From: Gammaproteobacteria bacterium
GTDB lineage: Bacteria; Pseudomonadota; Gammaproteobacteria; Pseudomonadales; Porticoccaceae
Length of the DNA: 6,636 nt
Assembly: GCA_003646355.1 (NCBI GenBank)
Contig: QNFO01000065.1
Coordinates: 1 to 6,636, forward strand
Direction of reading: 5' to 3'
The notes beneath the pieces were generated by a model. That model did not search any database. It was not told where the DNA came from and was given only the letters and a program-made list of their open reading frames with translations. Below, piece by piece: positions 1 to 5,485 of this stretch. A program made the position numbers and the translations under genes. Numbering within the stretch: position 1 is the first letter of the stretch; each line of letters starts with the position of its first letter.

Positions 1-1326
1 CAAACAGAAGTGACTGAAATTCGCTGGGATGAAAGTATTTCTCGCTGGATTATTTCGACTAATCACGGCGATAAAATGAAGGCTCATTATGTGGCCATGG
101 CCAACGGTTTATTAAGCCGACCTAAATTGCCAGGCATACCGGGCATCGACTCGTTTAAAGGCCACACCTTCCACACCAGCCGTTGGGATTACGCTTATAC
201 AGGCGGCAGCGCAGAAGGTGACCTGAGTGAGCTAAAAGATAAGCGCGTGGGAATTATCGGCACCGGGGCAACGGCGGTGCAGTGTATTCCCCACCTCGGC
301 GCTGCGGCCAAAGAACTTTATGTTTTCCAGCGCACACCCTCCTCCATTGATGTCAGAAATAACGCCACTACCGACCAAGACTGGGCAAAGACCCTAAAGC
401 CCGGCTGGCATCAACAGCGCATGGATAACTTCAATATTATCGCCACCGGCGGCCAACAGGACGAGGATCTGGTTAACGATGGCTGGACCGATATTTTCCG
501 TAAACTACAAACCATACTTTCCGCTGCTGGCGACAGCTCGGATATGTCACCGCAAGAGCAGGAGCTGGCAATGGAAATCGCCGACTTCCAGAAAATGGAG
601 GGGATACGCGCTCGCGCCAGCAGCATCGTTAAAGATCAGGAAACCGCAGAGAAACTGAAGCCCTATTATCGGCAATTCTGTAAGCGCCCCGGTTTCCACG
701 ATGAGTACCTCGATACTTTTAATCGCGACAGCGTGACACTGGTTGATACTCTGGGTCAGGGTGTTGAGCGTGTTACCGAAAAGGGCGTCATCGTCGATGG
801 CAAAGAATATGAGCTGGACTGTTTGATTTTCGCCACCGGCTTTGAAGTCGGCACCAACTACACCAGCCAATCTGGTTATGACGTGATTGGCAAAGGTGAA
901 ACTGCCCTCAGTAAAAAGTGGGCCAACAGCCTGTCGACCTTTCACGGTATGCACAGCCACGACTTCCCCAATTGCTACTTTATTGGCTTCACTCAAACGG
1001 GCTATACCGCCAACGTGCCCCACACGCTTAATGAGCAGGCAAAGCACATTGCCTACGTTATTAAATACGGGCTGGACCACAAGGCAAGCACCATTGAGGC
1101 ATCGGCCGATGCAGAAGCGGAGTGGGTCGCCACTATCAATAGACTCGCCGGTATGGGGGAAAAGTTCTACGCTGAATGCACGCCGGGCTATTACAACAAT
1201 GAGGGTAAAGGTAATGGCGGTAATGGTTTTCTCGCCGGGCAATACGGTGGAGGGCCGGTCGAATTTTTTAAGATTCTCGACGACTGGCGCGCTGAAGGGG
1301 GTTTAGCGGGACTTGAGATCAGCTAA
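1..1326 (+). CDS. Baeyer-Villiger-type flavin monooxygenase, C-terminal part (5' end outside window)
   Basis: The reading frame is open from base 1 (frame 1), so the gene starts left of the window; 441 residues and the TAA stop are visible. By family, the enzyme uses FAD, NADPH and O2 to insert an oxygen next to a carbonyl (ketone to ester or lactone), in the cytoplasm. Visible motifs in order: the BVMO fingerprint FxGxxxHxxxWD at residues 52-63 (FKGHTFHTSRWD); an NADPH-binding Rossmann motif GTGATA at 87-92, where Ala replaces the third Gly; KRP at 228-230, whose Arg matches the catalytic arginine of phenylacetone monooxygenase; and ATGF at 278-281. Compared with that enzyme, about 115 N-terminal residues, including the FAD-binding glycine motif, are missing. 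The C-terminus is Gly/Asn-rich (about residues 400-425). Trp-Asp in the fingerprint favours BVMO over N-hydroxylating or classical FMO enzymes. The substrate is unknown. A hairpin terminator follows closely. Confidence 0.9.
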   Translation, partial: QTEVTEIRWDESISRWIISTNHGDKMKAHYVAMANGLLSRPKLPGIPGIDSFKGHTFHTSRWDYAYTGGSAEGDLSELKDKRVGIIGTGATAVQCIPHLGAAAKELYVFQRTPSSIDVRNNATTDQDWAKTLKPGWHQQRMDNFNIIATGGQQDEDLVNDGWTDIFRKLQTILSAAGDSSDMSPQEQELAMEIADFQKMEGIRARASSIVKDQETAEKLKPYYRQFCKRPGFHDEYLDTFNRDSVTLVDTLGQGVERVTEKGVIVDGKEYELDCLIFATGFEVGTNYTSQSGYDVIGKGETALSKKWANSLSTFHGMHSHDFPNCYFIGFTQTGYTANVPHTLNEQAKHIAYVIKYGLDHKASTIEASADAEAEWVATINRLAGMGEKFYAECTPGYYNNEGKGNGGNGFLAGQYGGGPVEFFKILDDWRAEGGLAGLEIS

Positions 1327-1346
1327 AACTGACTCGCCATCAGCGC

Positions 1347-1379
1347 AAAAAAAAATGGGGCATCTGGGCCCCGTTTTTT
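1347..1379. terminator. Bidirectional intrinsic terminator between BVMO and sulP-like gene
   Basis: A run of nine A (1347-1355) and a T lead into GGGGC (1357-1361), a six-base loop, GCCCC (1368-1372), one G and six T (1374-1379). The stem can extend through a U-G wobble and A-U pairs. It has a T tract on both strands (six T on +, nine T on -). It lies 20 bases after the + strand BVMO stop and just past the - strand permease stop at 1399, so it probably ends both converging transcripts. Confidence 0.88.
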
Positions 1380-1398
1380 CATCCCCTACTTTTACTGA

Positions 1399-3144
1399 TC
1401 AGGCAGATGGAACTAGCGTTTCAACGGCCTTTTCTGTGGACAAATAGACTCGCTCTTCACCGAGTCGCTCATAGAGCTTCGTGCCGCAAAGCCTGTCCAG
1501 TACCGGTCCTTTGACTTCGGCCAAGTGTAAACACACTCCCGATGACGCAAGCTCTTCCTCTATTGTTTCCAGCATATCAAGGCCACTGGTATCGACATAG
1601 GCAACACCGGAGAAAATTAGCACCACATCGGTAATCGTGCTGTCGAGCACCAGGTTGTGCAGCTCTGTTTCCACTCGCGGTGTATTGGCAAAATAAATAT
1701 TTTCATCAATCCTCACTAGTAAGAGCTGCGGCCAAGTTTCCACCTTGTGGCGATGAATATTGCGATAGTGCTCGGTACCGGCAATACGACCAACCACGGC
1801 AATATGAGGCCTGCTGGTGCGATAGAGAAATAACACCAACGCAAGTCCAACACCCAGCATTAAACCGTGCTCGATGCCAAAGGCAAGAACCCCCACCAAC
1901 GTCACCCCCTGGGCAATGCCGTCGCCTTTGTCATAGGACCAGGTGTGCTTTAAGCCTTTAATATCAATCAACTGCCACACGGCCACCACGATAATTGCCG
2001 AGAGCACCGCTTTGGGCAGATTCTCCAACAGATCAGTAAACAAAAAGGCGGCTAACCCTACCAATGAAGCCGTAACAATCGCCGCCATTTGAGTGCGCGC
2101 CCCGGCGTCAAAGTTAACCATGGAGCGAGAGAAGCCACCCGCAACAGGCATTGTGCCGGCACAGGCCGCCGCTACGTTGGCCAAACCAAGGGCTCGAAAT
2201 TCCTGATCAGGGTCTATTTTCTGACGGCGCCGAAAGGCCAGCACCTTGGCTACAGAAATGCTCTCAACATAGGCGATAACGGCAATCATGCCCGCCGCCG
2301 GCAGCAGCTCTGTCCAGCCTTCCGCCTTCATAAAATCAAAGCTCGGCATGGGCAATCCCTGGGGTACAAGCCCGACCACAGCTATGTCAAAACGCACGTG
2401 AGCATCCATCAACCAGGCGAGTAATATGGCGCCAACAACCACAAACAGGGGTGCCGTGCGACCAAGAATCATTGCACGCTGTTGCTTCATCCCTATTTTT
2501 GTCAACGCAGTGACTAAGGGCTGACGAGCGAGAATGAGCAGCACGACAGCAGCACCGCCAAAAACAGCAGCGGCCAGGTTATAGGTATGTATTTGGTCGA
2601 CCAGAGTTTGCAGCAACACGGCAAAGCTGACGCCTTTGGGTACGCTAATGCCCGTTAATGCCGCCAGCTGTGTACCAACGATAAATATTGCAGCACCCGT
2701 CGTAAATCCTGTCAGCACAGGGTGGCTAATAAAATTGGTCAACCAGCCTAAACGTAGAAAGCCCATGCCCAGCATGATGAAACCAGTGAGGGCAGAGAGA
2801 ATTAACGCACCGGTCAAATACTTATCGGGGTCACCCCCCGCATAGGGCACTAGCGCTGCCGCAACCATCACCGCAGCCACCGCAACCGGGCCGACGGCCA
2901 GGGCTCTACTGGTGCCTGTAAAGGCATAAATAATGGGCGGCAAGACACTGGCGTAAAGACCTACTTCGGGCGGTAAACCCGCCAGCAAGCTGTAAGCCAG
3001 GGCCTGGGGAATTAGCAAAATAGCGGTAATCGTACCGGCGAGAAGATCCTGACTGAATCCCGCTTTATCAGTCTGCCTAATATCCCCGAGCAAGGGGAAG
3101 AACCGTGCGTAAACAGACTTTTTGGAAGAAAGCTTTTGATGCAT
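1399..3144 (-). CDS. SulP-family anion permease with C-terminal STAS domain
   Basis: This complete 581-residue inner-membrane transporter has the usual SulP (SLC26-like) length and architecture. A short cytoplasmic N-terminus leads into the family signature at about residues 45-90, with PQALAYSLLAGLPP, then GLYASVLPPIIYAFTGTSR, then AVGPVAV. Successive hydrophobic segments run to about residue 441. Conserved AYVESISVAK (291-300) and PVAGGFSRSMVN (333-344) lie in the membrane domain. A STAS domain covers about residues 455-575, with the typical DTSGLDML at 518-525. Family members import sulfate, bicarbonate or other anions, usually with Na+ or H+; the sequence does not settle which, and no sulfate-assimilation or carbonic anhydrase gene is adjacent. 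The ATG at 3144 is preceded by GAGGG (3157-3153 on the - strand) with 8-base spacing, which supports this start. It is divergent from the TIGR03084 gene and convergent with the BVMO, so it is probably monocistronic. Confidence 0.95.
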   Translation of the reverse strand: MHQKLSSKKSVYARFFPLLGDIRQTDKAGFSQDLLAGTITAILLIPQALAYSLLAGLPPEVGLYASVLPPIIYAFTGTSRALAVGPVAVAAVMVAAALVPYAGGDPDKYLTGALILSALTGFIMLGMGFLRLGWLTNFISHPVLTGFTTGAAIFIVGTQLAALTGISVPKGVSFAVLLQTLVDQIHTYNLAAAVFGGAAVVLLILARQPLVTALTKIGMKQQRAMILGRTAPLFVVVGAILLAWLMDAHVRFDIAVVGLVPQGLPMPSFDFMKAEGWTELLPAAGMIAVIAYVESISVAKVLAFRRRQKIDPDQEFRALGLANVAAACAGTMPVAGGFSRSMVNFDAGARTQMAAIVTASLVGLAAFLFTDLLENLPKAVLSAIIVVAVWQLIDIKGLKHTWSYDKGDGIAQGVTLVGVLAFGIEHGLMLGVGLALVLFLYRTSRPHIAVVGRIAGTEHYRNIHRHKVETWPQLLLVRIDENIYFANTPRVETELHNLVLDSTITDVVLIFSGVAYVDTSGLDMLETIEEELASSGVCLHLAEVKGPVLDRLCGTKLYERLGEERVYLSTEKAVETLVPSA

Positions 3145-3336
3145 ACCAGAAACCCTCAGTGGATTATATTAGCGCTTTATTATATATAGCTATAGCGACT
3201 ATAGATATTCGATTATTTTATATGCAAAGCTCATGGCCAAACTTAAGCGCCCTCCCACCGCCTGTTTATGCAGGCAAGCGATTAATCAGCACGATATGAT
3301 ACATGCCTTAATAGATCCGAGAGGAAGAACACGCTA
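3145..3336. promoter_or_regulatory. Divergent intergenic region with AT-rich promoter-like core
   Basis: These 192 bases separate two divergent genes and should hold both promoters. Bases about 3163-3225 are strongly AT-rich. On the - strand there are two exact TATAAT hexamers, at 3184-3179 and 3168-3163; neither has a good TTGACA partner 16-18 bases upstream. The nearer one would leave a leader of only about a dozen bases before the permease ATG, so the farther one is the more comfortable choice. On the + strand TATGAT at 3295-3300 is a possible -10 for the TIGR03084 gene, also without a clear -35. CTATAG occurs twice, nine bases apart (3190-3195 and 3199-3204), and a short inverted repeat GCCTG/CAGGC lies at 3260-3264 and 3271-3275. 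Either could be an operator, but that is speculation. Confidence 0.45.
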
Positions 3337-4137
3337 ATGACTGACCTCACCCGTATTGTTGCTGATCTGCGCGCCGAAGGTGACGAACTCTATCAATTTC
3401 TACTAACACTGGACGAAGCCGATTGGTCTCGCGCCACAACCTTCAAATCCTGGACAGTCAACGATGTCGTCGCCCACCTCTATTTTGGTGACTACCTCGG
3501 TGTCACCTCTCACAAAGACGGGCAGGCTTTCAAACGCTTTATGGCTGAAGTTCAGAACTCGGGACTAACACTGGCAGAATTCACTCGCCAGTGGCTAGAC
3601 AACCTGAGCGGTGTCGAGATGTTAGAGCGATGGCACGGGCTCTTTCTAGAAATGTGCGATCGCTTTGCCGGCAGTGACCCTAAATTGCGACTGACCTGGG
3701 CTGGCCCCGATATGGGCATACAGATGTTCGCAACCGCTCGACTCATGGAGACCTGGGCCCACAGCTGGGCGATTTACGATTTACTGGGCACACCTCGAAA
3801 GCAAAGTGACCGCATTAAACACATTGCGACTATCGGCGTAAAAACCTACCAATGGACCTTCGTTAATCGCGGGTCGACGCCACCGGGGCCGCCACCCCAC
3901 ATCAGCTTACGAGCACCCTCGGGTGAGTTGTGGGAGTGGAATACAGAACAGGACGACAACAAGATCAGTGGTGACGCTGTGGAATTTTGTCAGGTTGTAA
4001 CACAGGTGCGTAACATCGCCGACACCCAATTAAGCTTGACGGGAGAACCCGCAAAACAATGGATGACCATCGCACAGTGTTTTGCCGGGCCAGCGGAGGA
4101 ACCGCCGGTGAAAGGGCTTAGAGCACCCTCGAGATAG
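3337..4137 (+). CDS. TIGR03084-family putative metal-binding protein (DinB/maleylpyruvate isomerase-like fold)
   Basis: This is a complete 266-residue soluble protein with no signal peptide or membrane segment. The N-terminal half resembles the DinB-like four-helix domain of mycothiol-dependent maleylpyruvate isomerase: SWTVNDVVAHL at residues 39-48, and METWAHSWAI at 137-146. His47, Glu138 and His142 (an ExxxH pair) fit the three zinc ligands known in that isomerase. The C-terminal half has the pattern typical of TIGR03084 proteins: LRAPSGELWEW (191-201), then SGDAVEFCQVVTQVRNIADT (211-230), then WMTIAQCFAGPAEEP (242-256). No biochemical function is established for this family, as far as I know. 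The start is well supported: GAGGAAG at 3321-3327, nine bases before the ATG. The gene stands alone, divergent from the permease and convergent with the small exported protein. Enzymatic thiol-dependent isomerase or transferase activity is possible but unproven. Confidence 0.85.
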   Translation: MTDLTRIVADLRAEGDELYQFLLTLDEADWSRATTFKSWTVNDVVAHLYFGDYLGVTSHKDGQAFKRFMAEVQNSGLTLAEFTRQWLDNLSGVEMLERWHGLFLEMCDRFAGSDPKLRLTWAGPDMGIQMFATARLMETWAHSWAIYDLLGTPRKQSDRIKHIATIGVKTYQWTFVNRGSTPPGPPPHISLRAPSGELWEWNTEQDDNKISGDAVEFCQVVTQVRNIADTQLSLTGEPAKQWMTIAQCFAGPAEEPPVKGLRAPSR

Positions 4138-4168
4138 ATCTATTAAAATCAAACCAAAAAACAGATAA

Positions 4169-4190
4169 AGGCGCCTTAATACAGGCGCCT
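4169..4190 (-). terminator. Hairpin terminator, mainly for the small exported-protein gene
   Basis: AGGCGCC (4169-4175) and GGCGCCT (4184-4190) form a perfect 7-bp stem around an 8-base AT-rich loop. Read on the - strand, the stem is followed by TTATCTG and then TTTTTT, a moderately good T tract, which fits termination of the - strand gene ending at 4200. On the + strand the bases after the stem (ACTAAGTAGC) lack a T run, so it would only be a weak terminator for the converging TIGR03084 gene that stops at 4137. Confidence 0.65.
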
Positions 4191-4199
4191 ACTAAGTAG

Positions 4200-4526
4200 C
4201 TATCTGGTGCCTTTATAGGCGTTTGATGAACAACCCAGGCAACGAACAAATGTCGCTTTTGCCGGCCCTATAACGAGAGCATCTGCCGACTCACCAACAT
4301 TGCCACCCAAAGCAGAGAAAGGCAGGGCAACTAGCCAGATAGCAGAGCCGACAATAGTGGTTGCCAACAGTACCGGCCGACCAATTATAAGATCTGCAGC
4401 CATATCAATACCGCTGGGGCCATGTGGATCTGCTTCAAAACTCCATGCTGGTTGGCAAATAAGCAAAGCAGCTGTCATGGCCAGGGCACGCAAGGCCTTC
4501 ATATTTTTAATCATTTCCAATATCAC
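4200..4526 (-). CDS. Small exported or membrane-associated protein, function unknown
   Basis: I do not recognise a function for this protein, which has 108 residues from the chosen start. A basic N-terminus (MIKNMKALRA) precedes a hydrophobic stretch (LAMTAALLICQPAWS), which looks like a Sec signal peptide cut near AWS-FEAD. The mature part is about 80 residues and contains a second hydrophobic segment (about IIGRPVLLATTIVGSAIWLV) followed by ALPFSALGGNVGESAD. It ends in FVRCLGCSSNAYKGTR, with a CxxC pair. Small gammaproteobacterial proteins of this general look are sometimes labelled multidrug transporter in databases, from my recollection, but nothing here supports transport. Start choice: GGAGGAG (4539-4533 on the - strand) sits six bases before a GTG at 4526. 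A further in-frame GTG at 4550 lies upstream of that motif, and ATGs at 4514 and 4502 give more canonical signal peptides. The exact start is uncertain within these options. It probably forms a single-gene transcript. Confidence 0.75.
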   Translation of the reverse strand: MILEMIKNMKALRALAMTAALLICQPAWSFEADPHGPSGIDMAADLIIGRPVLLATTIVGSAIWLVALPFSALGGNVGESADALVIGPAKATFVRCLGCSSNAYKGTR

Positions 4527-4532
4527 AATCAG

Positions 4533-4539
4533 CTCCTCC
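4533..4539 (-). promoter_or_regulatory. Strong Shine-Dalgarno motif deciding the start of the small exported protein
   Basis: On the - strand this reads GGAGGAG, a near-perfect anti-16S match. Spacing is six bases to the in-frame GTG at 4526, 18 to the ATG at 4514 and 30 to the ATG at 4502. Spacing therefore favours the GTG and rules out the upstream GTG at 4550, whose codons overlap the motif. Confidence 0.6.
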
Positions 4540-4798
4540 AGGGGCTTCACACACAGGGAAAAACCTGCGCTCTATCTTGTCCATTACCCTGCAATATTCT
4601 AATCCGACGGGTATAGCTATCGAGTAATAAAGCAGTTCGGGAGCCAGTATAGGCACCGTATTCCACGAAAACAATCACCGCTGGTGCCAGCCTGTGATCA
4701 AGATCATATTAGCCCACATCAATAAAAAGACGGGTTCAGTAATTTTAAAAAAGCATATCTCAGTTGACGTCTACGTTAATACAAGACAGTCTTATCGA
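4540..4798. promoter_or_regulatory. Divergent intergenic region between small exported protein and NUDIX gene
   Basis: These roughly 260 bases separate two divergent genes and carry no ORF that I can support. A TAGAAT hexamer on the - strand at 4601-4596 is a possible -10 for the small exported-protein gene, without a clear -35. Toward the NUDIX gene there is a CRP-like palindrome (listed separately), an A/T-rich stretch at about 4719-4760, and TTGACG at 4764-4769, which resembles a -35 but has no good -10 before the ATG at 4799. A short inverted repeat GCTGG/CCAGC lies at 4680-4684 and 4687-4691, directly beside the CRP-like site. Confidence 0.4.
4693..4708. promoter_or_regulatory. Candidate CRP-family binding site
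   Basis: TGTGATCAAGATCATA matches the known E. coli CRP optimum TGTGATCTAGATCACA at 14 of 16 positions and has the correct TGTGA-N6-TCAnA geometry. Its centre is about 98 bases upstream of the NUDIX ATG at 4799, in a non-coding divergent region. The TGAT-N4-ATCA core is shared with FNR sites (TTGAT-N4-ATCAA), but TGTGA on the left half favours a CRP/Vfr-type regulator. The likely target is the NUDIX gene. The start of the small - strand gene is about 170 bases away, which is far for direct CRP activation. The assignment is by pattern only. Confidence 0.5.
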
Positions 4799-5389
4799 AT
4801 GATGACTCTTGATGAAATTCGTAGTGCTCTTGAAACTCGCTCCCATAAGCCAGCCACTTTCAAAGCCACATCCCGCCAGGCTTCTGTGGCAATGATTCTC
4901 AGTGGTACAGAAAAAGATCTGGAAGTCTGCTTTATTCGCCGCGCCGAGCGAGTTGGCGACCCCTGGTCGGGGCAAGTTGCCTTCCCCGGCGGCAAGGCCG
5001 ACAACAGCGACAAGGATGCTCATGCTGTCGCAGAGCGAGAAACTCATGAAGAAGTGGGCCTCAAACTTGAGGCAATTCACCGCGTTGGCCCTCTGCCCAC
5101 TCGGCAGGTTGCCACTCGAAACTTGGTGTTATCGCCCTTTATTTATCACATTGGCAGCGATGAAAAAGCCACTGTCTTTGCTCGTGAGCCAGACGAAGTC
5201 GCCCATGTGTTCTGGGTGCCCATGCGTCATTTATTTAAGCCAAGCTCGGCAACGGAACTGGAATATCCCATGGCCGGTTCGGGGATGACGTTTCCCGGTA
5301 TTCGCTATGAAGAAGATGTCATCTGGGGTTTAACCCTTAGTGTTCTAGAGAGTTTTGCACAGATTATGCAACGCGAACTGCCTGTTTAA
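4799..5389 (+). CDS. NUDIX hydrolase, CoA pyrophosphatase-like (NudL/YeaB type)
   Basis: This is a 196-residue cytoplasmic NUDIX enzyme, close to the about 190 residues of E. coli NudL. Family members hydrolyse nucleoside-diphosphate-linked compounds; the NudL branch cleaves CoA and its derivatives to 3',5'-ADP and phosphopantetheine in a Mg/Mn-dependent reaction. Visible are FIRRAERVGDPWSGQVAFPGG, split as FIRRAERVG then DPWSGQVAFPGGK, and a NUDIX box whose catalytic core reads ERETHEEVGL. Spacing from FPGG to RExxEE is the same as in NudL. The C-terminal part carries EDVIWGLTLSVLESF, typical of this branch. One departure is that the Arg of the CoA motif (RxxxGxxxFPGG) is Asp here (DPWSG), so CoA specificity is not certain. 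Start: ATG at 4799 (or 4802) aligns MMTLDEIRSAL with the NudL N-terminus. An in-frame GTG at 4694 would add 35 unlike residues and sits inside a CRP-like site. No strong Shine-Dalgarno is visible before 4799. Confidence 0.85.
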   Translation: MMTLDEIRSALETRSHKPATFKATSRQASVAMILSGTEKDLEVCFIRRAERVGDPWSGQVAFPGGKADNSDKDAHAVAERETHEEVGLKLEAIHRVGPLPTRQVATRNLVLSPFIYHIGSDEKATVFAREPDEVAHVFWVPMRHLFKPSSATELEYPMAGSGMTFPGIRYEEDVIWGLTLSVLESFAQIMQRELPV

Positions 5390-5415
5390 GTACACGGCAA
5401 TACACAAATAACAGC

Positions 5416-5451
5416 CATAAAAAAAGGCCGCAATTGCGGCCTTTTTTTATG
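5416..5451. terminator. Strong bidirectional terminator, perfect 36-bp palindrome
   Basis: CATAAAAAAAGGCCGC (5416-5431) and its exact reverse complement (5436-5451) flank AATT, so the whole 36 bases are a perfect palindrome. The GC core GGCCGC/GCGGCC has seven A before it and seven T after it, giving a canonical rho-independent terminator on both strands. It lies 26 bases after the NUDIX stop and 34 bases past the stop of the - strand BVMO at 5486, and so separates the two converging genes. Confidence 0.95.
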
Positions 5452-5485
5452 CGTAACCCAAAGTGAATCTGGGCTATCTTGGGTA

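Noticed and set aside
547..1242. Long open frame on the - strand (231 codons) antisense to the first BVMO
   Set aside because: It lies wholly within a well-supported BVMO coding region, has no recognisable domain and reads as the complement of conserved motifs.
2089..2424. Open frame on the + strand inside the SulP gene
   Set aside because: It is an antisense shadow of conserved transmembrane segments, with Arg/His-rich composition and no Shine-Dalgarno or family resemblance.
3260..3275. GCCTG/CAGGC inverted repeat as a LexA-type operator
   Set aside because: The geometry is CTG-N6-CAG rather than the CTG-N10-CAG of gammaproteobacterial LexA boxes, and the 5-bp arms are short enough to be chance.
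3909..4130. Eleven-base direct repeat GAGCACCCTCG near 3911 and 4121, encoding LRAPS twice in the TIGR03084 protein
   Set aside because: The copies are short and within a conserved coding sequence; there is no sign of a mobile or duplicated element, so this looks like coincidence of codon use.
3337..4137. Naming the gene a mycothiol-dependent maleylpyruvate isomerase
   Set aside because: Only the N-terminal fold and putative zinc triad are shared. The C-terminal half follows the TIGR03084 pattern, and the host is probably not a mycothiol producer.
4694..4798. GTG at 4694 as the NUDIX start, adding 35 residues
   Set aside because: The added residues resemble nothing in NUDIX enzymes, no Shine-Dalgarno precedes the GTG, and the GTG lies inside the CRP-like palindrome; the ATG at 4799 gives the family length.
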